DNA of 64,000 nucleotides from Sphingomonas lycopersici (GTDB lineage: Bacteria; Pseudomonadota; Alphaproteobacteria; Sphingomonadales; Sphingomonadaceae). Both the position numbers and the translations under genes were made by a program. The notes below the pieces were generated by a model that saw only the letters and a list, made by a program, of their open reading frames with translations, searched no databases and had not been told where the DNA came from. Below, piece after piece: positions 6,909 through 17,751 of this stretch. Each line of letters starts with the position of its first letter. Position 1 is the first letter of the stretch. The stretch spans positions 62,001 to 126,000 of the forward strand of contig NZ_JANFAU010000004.1 in the NCBI RefSeq assembly GCF_026130605.1, read 5' to 3'.

Positions 6909-9758
6909 TCAGTTCGGCGTGCCGGTATCGTCGGAGCCGGTGAGCCCGGTCGGCTTCGAGCCGTCGTCGACCCGCGGCGTCTTGCCCAAGGGCGCGCCCT
7001 CGTCGGGCTTGACCGGCGCCAGGTTGTTCGCCCCGCCCAACGCCTTCCAGTTGAGCATCGCGTTATAAAGCATCCGATATTCGCCGAGGTTCTGCCAGCG
7101 CCAGATCGGGTTGGTGGCGAACATCACTACCCGCCCAGCGCCGACCGGCATATTGACGATCGCAGGACGGTCCTTGACCTCCTCGGCGCCCTTCATGAAT
7201 CCGCTCATCACCGATTTCTTCCCGCCCGGGAATTCCATCAGCACATATTGTTTGGCGGTCTTGGGCACGCCGAGCAGCACGTTGCTCGCCCAGCGTACCG
7301 GCATCGTTTTTTGCGAATAGCCGTAGAACAAGGGGCTCGCCGGTTGGAGCACATTGGCTTTCACGATCGGGCCGGGGGCGTAGAAATCCTTGCTCACCCC
7401 GCCGGCCGACACGTCGTCGACCAGCCCGAAGCCGCCCGGCACCCCGCTCGCCTTGCCGGTGGTGATGAGCAGCCCGCCCGCCGCAACGAACTTGCGCAGC
7501 TCCTCCAGCCCCTCGAGCCCCATTCCGCCGCGGATATCGGGCGATGAGCCGTACATCCCCATCGTCGGGAAATCCTTCGACGCGTCATAGGGCAAGGGCT
7601 TGCCCTTCATCGGCAGATCGAACACCACATCCTTCGGCGACCGCCCCTGATCGGGCAGGATGATCACGTCATATTTTGCACGCAGATCACCCGCGCGGAC
7701 TTGTTCCTTGAAGATCAGGTCATAGGGCGTCTTATACCGATCGAAGGCATAGCGCACCCAGCCGACGCTCTGGGTCGACCCCCAGGTGCTGAACAAGGCG
7801 ACCCGCGGGATCGGCATGTCGTGGGTCGGCACGCCGGGATCGCCCGGCGCGGCGACCGCGGTGAGGCCTAGTTCCTCGATCAGCGGCTTGAGCTGCCCGC
7901 CCGCACTCGCCGGGATCAACAACGACCCCGCCGGCACCTCGCGCCCGCCCGCCTTGAACGGCTTTTCGGCAACGCGCACCGCGACGTCCTTCAGCCGGAA
8001 ACGCAATTGCGCGAGATTGACCGATCCGGTGTCGAGCACCGCATAGCCCCCAGCCCCCGCGCCACCGATCGCACCGTTGACGACGAAGCGGTCGAGCGGC
8101 GTCGTCGGCACATCGAGCACGGCCTTGTCGGCGATCTGGACGATATTGGTGTGGGTCATCAGCCCCATCGTCCAGGCCGCATCGTCATAGGTGGTCATGT
8201 CGTCGTCGGGATAATTGTCCTGCACCTTGAGCAGGGTCTTGGCGAGCCGGCCGTAGGGCTGGTTGAGCTTGATGACGAGCGACCCCGCCGGATAGCTCTT
8301 GTCGCCCAGCTTGATCGCGCCATTGGCCTTGCCGATCTCGATTCCCTGCAGCTGGAGGGTATCGACGACGAACTTCACCCGCGTCGGGTCGCTCTGATTG
8401 GCCGGGATGATATAGGCATAGGGTGCCTTGGCCGCGCCCGCCGCGACCCCGTTCGCGCTTTTCTTGTAGAAATTCTCGAGGATCACATCGGGGAAGGTCG
8501 AGGCGAGCTGGAGCGCGGTGAGCACCCCGGTTTCCATATAATTGGTGTTGTTGCGCATCGACCATTCCACCTCCTTGTAGGCAGGTGACGGGCGATACCA
8601 GTCGCGCGCGGTCTGGTTGCCGCCGCGTGCGCCGGGGCCGACCTCACCGGTATCGACGTGGCGCAGCATCGTCGTCGCGCCGGCGTTGCCGAACGTTTCG
8701 TACATGCGCAGCATGCCGTTATGGTTCGACGCCATGAAGCCGACGTACCCCGGCGACCAGGCGTCGACGAAGCCGTGCGTCCACACCCCCGGCAGCCCCA
8801 TTTTGGTGAGCTGCGACATTTCGAAATTGGAATAGAAGGGCAGCTCGCCGTAAAGGATCGGATCGAGATCGGGGTTCTGCGGCGCCTGTCCGCTGTACGT
8901 ATAGAGGAACGGCACCGATTCATGCAGTTCGTGCATGATCGGCGGATGCCATTCGAGATAATATTGCATCATTTCCCGCGCGCTCGGGTCTGAGAAATTG
9001 ATGTCGCGATTATTGTCGTGATAGATGTACTTGCCCCAATAGGGCGTGCTCGCCGGCTTGTTCAGATCGTCCTTTTCGTCGATCAGGTGGCGATAATACC
9101 AGTCGCGATAGCGATCGCGCCCGTCCGCCTCGAGCACCGGGGTGAACGCGACGACGAGGTTCTTGCCGATCTGGCGGATTAGCGGACTATCCTCGGTGAG
9201 CAGGCGATAGGCCAATTCCATCACCATTTCGGGCGGGCCGGTCTCGGCCGAGTGCAGCCCCGCGGTGACGTGATAGATCGGCTTTGTCTCGCCGATGATC
9301 CGCGTCGCTTCCGCGGGGGTGATACGCCGCGGGTCGGCCAGTTTGGCTAGGTTCGCCTTATACTGATCGAGCCTGGCGATATTCTCCGCGTCGGAGATCA
9401 TCACCACGATATTGTCGCGACCCTCGTTGGTCTTGCCGATCTCGATGATCCGCACGCGATCGGGCGCGGCGGCGGCGAGCTTGCGGAAATAGCCGTTAAT
9501 TTCCGCCTGGCTGTGAAGCACGTTGGGCACGCCGATATGGTGGCCGAAAACCTGCTTGGGCGAGGGAATCGTCGTCGACAGCGGGAGATGATCGACCAGC
9601 GGGGTCATGAATTCGGGACGCGTCGTCCATTGCTTCACCGACGCTGCGAAATCGGAATCCATCTGTTGCTTTGGCGCCTGCTGCTGCGCGCCGGCCGCAT
9701 TCGCCAGCGACATCGCGACGCCGATCAGCGACGCGCCCGTCAAAACCCGCTTCATCAA
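6909..9758 (-). CDS. Exported M14-family zinc carboxypeptidase
   Basis: 949 residues with a signal peptide (MMKRVLTGASLIGVAMSLAN, cleavage near AAGAQ). The M14 zinc site is present: His169-X-X-Glu172 in TAGLHSAETGPPEM, and the third ligand at His276 or His279 in PPIMHELHES. The metallocarboxypeptidase fold occupies roughly residues 70-400. The remaining 500 residues are a long C-terminal region of a type found in large bacterial M14 proteins, with a class I glutamine-amidotransferase-like segment near its end (VIILPDQGRSPKDVVFDLP). It should act in the periplasm or at the surface. It is followed closely by the amidohydrolase and is divergent from a TonB receptor; together these suggest uptake and trimming of peptides. 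Confidence 0.88.
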   Translation of the reverse strand: MMKRVLTGASLIGVAMSLANAAGAQQQAPKQQMDSDFAASVKQWTTRPEFMTPLVDHLPLSTTIPSPKQVFGHHIGVPNVLHSQAEINGYFRKLAAAAPDRVRIIEIGKTNEGRDNIVVMISDAENIARLDQYKANLAKLADPRRITPAEATRIIGETKPIYHVTAGLHSAETGPPEMVMELAYRLLTEDSPLIRQIGKNLVVAFTPVLEADGRDRYRDWYYRHLIDEKDDLNKPASTPYWGKYIYHDNNRDINFSDPSAREMMQYYLEWHPPIMHELHESVPFLYTYSGQAPQNPDLDPILYGELPFYSNFEMSQLTKMGLPGVWTHGFVDAWSPGYVGFMASNHNGMLRMYETFGNAGATTMLRHVDTGEVGPGARGGNQTARDWYRPSPAYKEVEWSMRNNTNYMETGVLTALQLASTFPDVILENFYKKSANGVAAGAAKAPYAYIIPANQSDPTRVKFVVDTLQLQGIEIGKANGAIKLGDKSYPAGSLVIKLNQPYGRLAKTLLKVQDNYPDDDMTTYDDAAWTMGLMTHTNIVQIADKAVLDVPTTPLDRFVVNGAIGGAGAGGYAVLDTGSVNLAQLRFRLKDVAVRVAEKPFKAGGREVPAGSLLIPASAGGQLKPLIEELGLTAVAAPGDPGVPTHDMPIPRVALFSTWGSTQSVGWVRYAFDRYKTPYDLIFKEQVRAGDLRAKYDVIILPDQGRSPKDVVFDLPMKGKPLPYDASKDFPTMGMYGSSPDIRGGMGLEGLEELRKFVAAGGLLITTGKASGVPGGFGLVDDVSAGGVSKDFYAPGPIVKANVLQPASPLFYGYSQKTMPVRWASNVLLGVPKTAKQYVLMEFPGGKKSVMSGFMKGAEEVKDRPAIVNMPVGAGRVVMFATNPIWRWQNLGEYRMLYNAMLNWKALGGANNLAPVKPDEGAPLGKTPRVDDGSKPTGLTGSDDTGTPN

Positions 9759-9815
9759 TTCCCTCCCGTTCGCGCGGACACGGCAGATGCCCGTTCCCGC
9801 GCCGACCCCGACATA

Positions 9816-9827
9816 TTCTCATGAGAA
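9816..9827. promoter_or_regulatory. Perfect 12-bp palindrome upstream of the M14 peptidase gene
   Basis: TTCTCATGAGAA reads the same on both strands and lies 57 bases before the peptidase start codon in the gap shared with the divergent TonB receptor. It could be a dimeric regulator site; no regulator for it is known. Confidence 0.3.
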
Positions 9828-9930
9828 ACCCGTCGCTTGCGGCGACGGATCACTTCACATGCTAATCGTGCGACATCGCACCACCGCGCGCAAGGGTGGA
9901 TCATCAAATCGTCGCGCCACGCACAATTAG

Positions 9931-9951
9931 TTGACGAACTTATTGACGAAC
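9931..9951. promoter_or_regulatory. Direct repeat TTGACGAAC in the divergent receptor/peptidase gap
   Basis: TTGACGAAC occurs at 9931-9939 and again at 9943-9951, a 12-base period. TTGACG could serve as a -35 element for the TonB receptor gene, or the pair could be a regulator site. No matching -10 element is convincing. Confidence 0.3.
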
Positions 9952-10056
9952 GCACACATCCTGCTCAATCGCGTGATGGGGACATGAACGCCGCCCTACC
10001 CGACCTGGCGACATGCAAGCGATGCGGGCGGGCGGCGACGAGATAAGGGGAACCCG

Positions 10057-12369
10057 ATGACCGACGTTATCCAGCCGCGCCGTGCGATGGGCCATGCGCT
10101 GCTTGCCGCCACCTTCCTGAGCGGGCTCGCCGCCCCGGCCTTCGCGCAGAATGCGCAGCCCGTGACCGGCGGCAGCGATGCGGATATCGTCGTCACCGCG
10201 CTGAAGCGCGACACGCGCCTGCAGGAAACCCCGATCGCGATCTCGGCGGTGTCGGCGCAGACGATCGCCAATTCGGGCGTGCAGAATATCGCCGACCTGC
10301 GCAGCCAGGTGCCGAGCCTCAGCTTCGTCGACGGCGGCCCTTCCAACCGCCGCGTCGTGATCCGCGGCATCCAGGCCACCGGCGAGCCGACCGTCGGCGT
10401 CTATTATGACGAAACCCCGGTGACCGGCACGGTGGGCGCGAGCAACGACGCGGGCGGCTCGACCCCCGAGCTTCGCCTGTTCGACGTCGAGCGCGTCGAG
10501 GCGCTGCGCGGCCCGCAGGGCACGCTCTACGGCTCGGGCTCGATGGGCGGCACGCTGCGCATCATCTACAAGAAGCCGAGCTACGAACTGGGCGCCGATT
10601 TCGACGGCAGCCTCTCCGGCACGCAGCACGGCGGCGCGAACCAGGAAATGAACGGGATGATCAACGTCCCGATCGTCGACCAGAAGGTCGCGCTCCGCGC
10701 GGTCGGCTTCTTCAAGCGCAATTCGGGCTATATCGACAACACGTGGCTGCGCGTGAAGGACATCAACGCTGAGGAAAGCTACGGCGGGCGCGTGATGCTG
10801 CGCATCCAGCCAGTCGAGCAATGGACGATCGACGCGGCAGCCTATTACAACAAATCGACCACCGACACGCCGACCTGGCTGCTGGAGAGCGGCAAGTACA
10901 AGACCGATTCCCGCACCCGGCAGGTCGTGCGCGACGAGGTGAAGCTGTACAGCCTGACGAGCAATTACGATTTCGGCCCGGTCATCGCGACCGGCGTCGT
11001 CTCCTATATGGAGCGCAATCTCGTCAGCCAGAGCGATACGTCGCGCTTCATCCAGGGGACCAACACGCTGGCGGGCTATAATGCGCGCTGCTTCACCGCG
11101 ACCGGCGCGCCCAACGGCTGCACCGATCAGTTCCTCAACCCGATCACCTCGTTCAAGCAATATCAGGCGTTCGTCGCCGGCCAGTCGACCAGCTCGCTCT
11201 ATCCGCAACAGGATCTGAACGCGCTGACCGCGGAGCTGCGGCTCAGCTCGGCGAGCAAGGGGCCGATCCACTGGACGGTCGGCGGCTTCTATTCGCGCCG
11301 CCGCACCAACGTCGCCAACCCGCAGCTCAACGTCAATCCGCTCAACGGCTATGTCATCCCGACCGAGGTCGACACGATCCGCTTCATCTACGATCAGCTC
11401 AAGCAGGTCGCGGCGTTCGGCGAGCTTTCGTGGGATCTCACCTCGCGGCTGAACATCACCGGCGGCGTGCGCTATTTCAAATATACCAAGAACGTCGTCG
11501 GCCACACCGACGTGCCGTCGATCCTCGTCGGCGCGCGGCTCACCCCACCGACCTATCTGTCGTCGAGCGAGGACGGCACGGTGGTGAAGGCCAACGCTTC
11601 GTACAAGATCACGCCGGACATCATGTTCTACGCCGAGGCGGCGCAGGGCTTCCGCCCCGGCGGGGTCAATCAGGTGCTCGGGCTGGCGCAGTCGCTGACG
11701 CCTTATCGCTCTGACTCGCTGTGGAATTACGAGGCGGGCTTCAAGACCTCGTGGCTCAACCACAAGCTAATCGTCAATCTCGACGCGTTCCGTATCGACT
11801 GGACGAACATGCAGGTGACCCAGCGCACCCCGAACGGCGCATTCTCCTATATCGGCAACGCCGCCGCGGCGCGCGTGCAGGGCGTGGAGTTCGAAACCTC
11901 GATCCAGCCGGTCCATGGCCTGAGCATCAACGGCAACGCCACTTATATGACCGCCAAGCTGACCGAGGATCAGCTTGCCGCCAATCTCGCCACCGCGAGC
12001 TCCGGCCGCGCGGGGGATCGCATCCCCTATGTGCCGAAATTCACCGCCGGGGTCGGCGCGCAATATACATGGCCGTTGTTCGGCGAGGTCAACGGGCTGG
12101 TCCGCGGCGATTTCAGCCACTCCAGCGGCTATTATTCCGATTTCCGACCGAGCTACGTCTATACGCGCTATATCAACGGCTATGAGCTGGTGAACACGCG
12201 TATCGGCATCGAGAAGCCGAACGATTGGGGCGCCTATATCTTCGTCAACAATCTGTTCGATGTGCTGGCGATCTCGCGCGCCTCGTCGAGCGCGATCGGC
12301 GTGGGGCTGACCAGCGTCACCTCCGCGCGGCCGCGCACGATCGGGCTCAACCTGCGCAAGACATTCTGA
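10057..12369 (+). CDS. TonB-dependent outer-membrane receptor
   Basis: 770 residues, a 22-strand TonB-gated barrel. The signal peptide ends at AAPAFAQN. The TonB box and plug domain begin at SDADIVVTALKRDTRLQETP and continue through VRGIQATG-like and VEALRGPQGTLYGSGSMGG segments, the standard plug motifs. The barrel ends in the outer-membrane C-terminal signature NLRKTF with terminal Phe. The layout fits the large sphingomonad receptor class for aromatic compounds, glycans or peptides rather than a siderophore-specific type; the ligand is inferred only from the divergent M14 peptidase and amidohydrolase. A strong terminator follows at 12378. Confidence 0.93.
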   Translation: MTDVIQPRRAMGHALLAATFLSGLAAPAFAQNAQPVTGGSDADIVVTALKRDTRLQETPIAISAVSAQTIANSGVQNIADLRSQVPSLSFVDGGPSNRRVVIRGIQATGEPTVGVYYDETPVTGTVGASNDAGGSTPELRLFDVERVEALRGPQGTLYGSGSMGGTLRIIYKKPSYELGADFDGSLSGTQHGGANQEMNGMINVPIVDQKVALRAVGFFKRNSGYIDNTWLRVKDINAEESYGGRVMLRIQPVEQWTIDAAAYYNKSTTDTPTWLLESGKYKTDSRTRQVVRDEVKLYSLTSNYDFGPVIATGVVSYMERNLVSQSDTSRFIQGTNTLAGYNARCFTATGAPNGCTDQFLNPITSFKQYQAFVAGQSTSSLYPQQDLNALTAELRLSSASKGPIHWTVGGFYSRRRTNVANPQLNVNPLNGYVIPTEVDTIRFIYDQLKQVAAFGELSWDLTSRLNITGGVRYFKYTKNVVGHTDVPSILVGARLTPPTYLSSSEDGTVVKANASYKITPDIMFYAEAAQGFRPGGVNQVLGLAQSLTPYRSDSLWNYEAGFKTSWLNHKLIVNLDAFRIDWTNMQVTQRTPNGAFSYIGNAAAARVQGVEFETSIQPVHGLSINGNATYMTAKLTEDQLAANLATASSGRAGDRIPYVPKFTAGVGAQYTWPLFGEVNGLVRGDFSHSSGYYSDFRPSYVYTRYINGYELVNTRIGIEKPNDWGAYIFVNNLFDVLAISRASSSAIGVGLTSVTSARPRTIGLNLRKTF

Positions 12370-12377
12370 TCCGGTGG

Positions 12378-12403
12378 GGGACGGCGGCGACCGCCGTCCC
12401 TTT
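12378..12403 (+). terminator. Intrinsic terminator after the TonB receptor gene
   Basis: GGGACGGCGG and CCGCCGTCCC form a 10-bp stem around a CGA loop, followed by TTT. It begins 9 bases after the receptor stop codon. Confidence 0.75.
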
Positions 12404-12417
12404 GCCTCGCAATCCGA

Positions 12418-14097
12418 TCATCCCCGCGGCGACGCGGGGATTTTTGTTACGTCCGACTTGTTCGCCGCGCCGGCGTGAGGGAGCACGTCGGACAGTTCGT
12501 CCAGCAACTTGCCGGCGAAATCGGGGTGATATCCGGCCCTCCCGATGAAATTCTCCGCGTCTTCGTAGGTGCGGATCGATCGCCGCCGCAGATATTCGAG
12601 CCCCTCACCGATCATTGCCCGATCGCCGACATGATTGCCGATCACGACAAGCCAGATCGCGTCGACCGGATTGAGAATTGACTGAAACCATTTGATTTTA
12701 TCATGAGCCTCGGCCCATTTCCCGGCGACGAGCAAATTGCCGAACAGCGAATGCGAATACCAATGCTTCAGCCCGGAAATGGCGATGGCTCGGTCCAGAA
12801 GATTGCGCGACGCGGCCCAATCGTTGAAAACATAGCCTTCGATCATCGCGACGTGGCTCGACATGAACGGATTGCCGACGCAATAGCGGTTGATCGTTTC
12901 CACCGTTTCGGCAAGCCGCTCATGATCGGGCGGAACGGCGCGACGATATTCGCGTAGGCGCGCGACCAACGCGAGGCATTCGGTCGGGTCGATCGCCAGC
13001 GCGCGGTTCATCGCCTGCCGATATTCCGCGAGCAGCTTCTCGCGATCGGCCTTGCCGTACAGAGTCTGGTCATAATATCGCAGCTGAACGAAGATCGCAT
13101 AAGTGCTGTACGTATCGGCAAAAGGCGACTTCTCCTTCATGCTCGCGCGCAGGCACGCCACATCATCAGCCGGGTTGTCGGTCATCGGATTGATGAAATG
13201 CGAATAGCCGTTCACATGGCAGGCATAATCTTGCTTCGCCTGCTGATTTTCCCATTTGCCTCGCAGCATATCCTTGACGAGCGCGCCTTCATGCGACGCG
13301 ACACGATAAAGGATTTGCGCCATTACGAGCTCGACGTCGCCGCGATCGATCGTGAAGGTCTGCGCCCAATAAGGGTTGGTTTCGGCAGCACGGTATAGCG
13401 CCGCCTGCAGCGAGTGCTCGGAGACCTGCGTGAGTTCGAGCCTGCGCTGCATTGCCGGGCAACTCTTCGGCGCGGCGCCGGTGAGCACCAAAGGATAAGC
13501 CTGCAGAATCTTGCTGAAGACACCCTGAAACTGGGTCTCGCGAACCGGCATGAAGCCGTTCGACCGCAGCGCCAGCGAGGGCCGAAGACAATGATAATCC
13601 TTGGCGGCCTGGAACGGCTTGAAAACGACGATCGACAGCGCCGCGAGCAGCACGAGGGCCAGCCCGGCCAGCGCGAGCCGCCGCGCGGCGAAGAAGGCGC
13701 CTGGCGCGGCTTTGCGATCCGCTCTTTCGGGCGCCGCAGCCTCGGCCCTCTTGCCGAAGGTCGGCCGATAGCTGCCCTTGGCGAGGTTGATCACGACGCG
13801 CGCCGCCGGATCCAGCTGTGCATGATATCGCGCCAGCGCCTTGCGCAGCCGCAGCATTTCGACACGCACCACGCTGTCGATCGACGGATCGAAATCCTCG
13901 CCGCGCTTGAACACGTCGAGCGCGATCGAATAGCCTTTCAGACGATCGCCGCGCCCCGCAAGCTCCTCCTCGACCAGATAATCGAGCAGCAGCGACAGCT
14001 TTCCTTCGCCCAAAACCCCTGATTCATGGATGAGGCGCAACGCTTCACGGATATCGCTCGGATCGGGCTGCGCTTCCGCCTCAGCCGGTCTCATCAC
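12418..14097 (-). CDS. Single-pass membrane regulator-like protein: N-terminal domain found in TolB/cyclase/CadC-like proteins, TM helix, exported repeat-rich domain
   Basis: 559 residues. Residues about 13-114 match a domain often found in front of adenylate-cyclase, TolB-like or TPR regions in proteobacteria and acidobacteria: LLLDYLVEEELAGRGDRLKG, then YSIALDVFKRGEDFDPSIDS, VRVEMLRLRKALARY and KGSYRPTF. A basic, Ala/Pro-rich linker and one hydrophobic helix (about 138-159) follow. The remaining 400 residues should be periplasmic. They contain helical, TPR-like stretches with several cysteines (DYHC, KSCPAM, YACHVN, DVACLR, ECLALV, NRYCVG). The layout resembles CadC-type sensors that bind DNA directly from the membrane. 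DNA binding is inference. Paired repeats lie just upstream at 14126-14172. Confidence 0.65.
   Translation of the reverse strand: MMRPAEAEAQPDPSDIREALRLIHESGVLGEGKLSLLLDYLVEEELAGRGDRLKGYSIALDVFKRGEDFDPSIDSVVRVEMLRLRKALARYHAQLDPAARVVINLAKGSYRPTFGKRAEAAAPERADRKAAPGAFFAARRLALAGLALVLLAALSIVVFKPFQAAKDYHCLRPSLALRSNGFMPVRETQFQGVFSKILQAYPLVLTGAAPKSCPAMQRRLELTQVSEHSLQAALYRAAETNPYWAQTFTIDRGDVELVMAQILYRVASHEGALVKDMLRGKWENQQAKQDYACHVNGYSHFINPMTDNPADDVACLRASMKEKSPFADTYSTYAIFVQLRYYDQTLYGKADREKLLAEYRQAMNRALAIDPTECLALVARLREYRRAVPPDHERLAETVETINRYCVGNPFMSSHVAMIEGYVFNDWAASRNLLDRAIAISGLKHWYSHSLFGNLLVAGKWAEAHDKIKWFQSILNPVDAIWLVVIGNHVGDRAMIGEGLEYLRRRSIRTYEDAENFIGRAGYHPDFAGKLLDELSDVLPHAGAANKSDVTKIPASPRG
12421..12446 (+). 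terminator. Second hairpin with T-run, overlapping the end of the convergent gene
   Basis: TCCCCGC (12421-12427) and GCGGGGA (12434-12440) pair across six bases and are followed by TTTTTG. It would back up the terminator at 12378 for rightward transcription, and it overlaps the last codons of the leftward regulator-like gene. Confidence 0.55.
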
Positions 14098-14125
14098 TCT
14101 ATACTCCAGATAAATTGAAGTCGGT

Positions 14126-14172
14126 CACGTCATTTACGTGTAACGCTTTTAACCCCCTCATTTAACGCTTTT
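14126..14172. promoter_or_regulatory. Candidate operator: inverted repeat plus two direct repeats
   Basis: CACGT (14126-14130) and ACGTG (14136-14140) form an inverted repeat. Directly after it TAACGCTTTT occurs at 14141-14150 and again at 14163-14172, exactly 22 bases apart, about two helical turns. The set lies 29-75 bases in front of the leftward membrane-regulator gene. A direct repeat on one DNA face is what a CadC/OmpR-like winged-helix protein would bind, so autoregulation is plausible. Confidence 0.4.
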
Positions 14173-14333
14173 TGACAGCTGCGAGACGGGGCCGACGCTT
14201 CCGCCCCGCGTAGAGTATCTGGTGTTGAAATATTCGGACGGATGCGCAGCGCGAGATTAAAATCGCTAATTTTGTTGCTCCTTGGATCGGCGAAATTTGC
14301 AGTCATTCTCCGTTCGACTCGGGAGACGATGTC

Positions 14334-15356
14334 ATGAACATGTCAGATGAATTTTCGCTACTCCAGCGCAACGAGCATCTTTCTGCATTTCTCCGCCTTG
14401 GTTTACAGGAAGAGATGTTTCGGCTCAATTATCAAGATATCCATTCGCTGATCAACGACCGCACCGCAGCGCGCGAAGCGCTGCTGCGTTGGGGCGGCTC
14501 CGATCAGGCTATTCCGTGCGACGTCGAGACGCTGTTCGACGTGGCGGAAACGACCGGGCGGATCGTCGAACTGGGCGGGAAGATCATCGATTGGGCATGC
14601 CGCGACGCCGCCAAATGGGCCGATCGCTGTGCCGTGGCGGTCAACGTATCGCCGCACCAGTTGCTCGCGGGCGACTTCGCCGCGCAGACGTTCGACGCGC
14701 TCGCGCGACATAATCTGCCCGCCGAGCGTCTTCACCTCGAAATCACCGAAAATGCGATGCTCGTCCCGACGCGCGAGGTGGTCGAGCAATTGCGCCTCCT
14801 GCGCCACGCCGGGGTCTCGCTATCGCTCGACGATTTCGGCTCGGGCTATTCCTCGCTGAGGAACCTGCAGCGCTTCTCGTTCGACGCGATCAAGCTCGAC
14901 CGCTGCTTCGCTTCACACGCGCCCTATGACTACAAAAGCCGCGAAATCCTGTCCGCGGTCGCGGCGCTCGGGGAACGGCTGGGCATTCATATCATCGCCG
15001 AAGGGGTCGAGACGCACGAACAGCTCGATCTGGTTCGCGCAGCCGGATTCAGCCACGCGCAGGGCTTTCTCTTCTCGCATCCGCGCGGGCAGGAGGAGGT
15101 GCTCGATGATATCGCCCGAGACCGGGCCCGACGCGAGGTGATCCGCAAAGCCGAGATCATCGATACGGAATCATTCAGGCGCAACTGGCGAATATCTGCG
15201 GAAGCGAAGGTCATCGTCGGGGGATTCCGCCGCGATGCGCCGCCGAAAGCACCCGCAGCAGCCGACAAGCCTCGGCGGTCAGGCGGCTCAAGACGCAGCG
15301 GCGGCCGTCGCCCGCCACCTCTCGATGAATCGGCCCCATCGCCTCCGGCTGGTTGA
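14334..15356 (+). CDS. EAL-domain protein, predicted cyclic-di-GMP phosphodiesterase
   Basis: 340 residues with one EAL domain (about 25-262) and no GGDEF, PAS or membrane segment. The catalytic set looks complete: EAL at 48-50 in AREALLRW, Asn in NVSPHQ, Glu in LEITENAM, LDDFGSGYSS with Asp166-Asp167, Lys187 in IKLDRC, Glu223 in IIAEGVET and Gln243 in QGFLF. It should therefore hydrolyse c-di-GMP to pGpG in the cytosol. The last 75 residues are an unusual basic, Pro/Gly/Arg-rich tail (KPRRSGGSRRSGGRRPPP) that looks disordered. The ATG at 14334 follows GGGAGA. It is divergent from the membrane-regulator gene. Confidence 0.9.
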   Translation: MNMSDEFSLLQRNEHLSAFLRLGLQEEMFRLNYQDIHSLINDRTAAREALLRWGGSDQAIPCDVETLFDVAETTGRIVELGGKIIDWACRDAAKWADRCAVAVNVSPHQLLAGDFAAQTFDALARHNLPAERLHLEITENAMLVPTREVVEQLRLLRHAGVSLSLDDFGSGYSSLRNLQRFSFDAIKLDRCFASHAPYDYKSREILSAVAALGERLGIHIIAEGVETHEQLDLVRAAGFSHAQGFLFSHPRGQEEVLDDIARDRARREVIRKAEIIDTESFRRNWRISAEAKVIVGGFRRDAPPKAPAAADKPRRSGGSRRSGGRRPPPLDESAPSPPAG

Positions 15357-15364
15357 TCAGCGCA

Positions 15365-15789
15365 TTAAGTCGGCGGACCGCAGATGTCGGGAGTCCCCCG
15401 TTCGACCTTTGACGAGCTCAGCGTGGAATGGACCTGCCCTTGTCGCGCATAGCCCTCTGCCCGCGCGATATTCTCCCGGTGACTGTCGAGCATCGCGCGC
15501 AGATCGGCGTGGAGATCGGCGTCACGCACTCTCGGCATCAGCGCCTCCAGCCGTCGCACCACCCAGGATAGGCCGCGGTTGAGGAATATCAGCCGATCGA
15601 GCGGCGGGGTGATGGTGTTAGAAGGGATCCGCGTCCCTCGCACTGGCCAGCGCGACCCGCGCGCCGGCGCGTTCCGCCTCGAGCAACGCGTTGAGCGCGG
15701 CGACGATCTCGTCGCGGCCGGCATAGCCCATATAGGCATCGCCGCCCCTCTGCCGCATAACAGACCGGGGATGAAGGCTCGCCGCTCAC
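15365..15789 (-). pseudogene. Decayed gene of the DUF6306-like family (frameshift plus internal deletion)
   Basis: Three adjacent minus-strand frames each carry one piece of a single protein. The first, from GTG at 15789, reads SGEPSSPVCYAAEG. A shift near 15741-15748 (in a GCCGCCCC run) moves to GDAYMGYAGRDEIVAALNAL, continuing LLEAERAGARVALASARD up to a TAA at 15620-15618. The third piece starts near 15600 and reads LIFLNRGLSWVVRRLEALMP, then RVRDADLHADLRAMLDSHRE. Intact relatives, as I recall them, are about 160 residues and have a central segment of roughly 50 residues that is missing here. The C-terminus runs into a degenerate palindromic repeat near 15380-15430. The family name is from memory; the order of the pieces is read from the sequence. 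Confidence 0.7.
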
Positions 15790-15811
15790 CGGGCCGGTAT
15801 AGTGCCTCGGG

Positions 15812-17743
<1,932 letters not shown>

Positions 17744-17751
<8 letters not shown>

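Noticed and set aside
15365..15739. A 124-codon frame as an intact small gene.
   Set aside because: Its first third is unlike the family and reads across the piece encoded in another frame; only the part after about 15600 has family sequence. It is the end of a broken gene.
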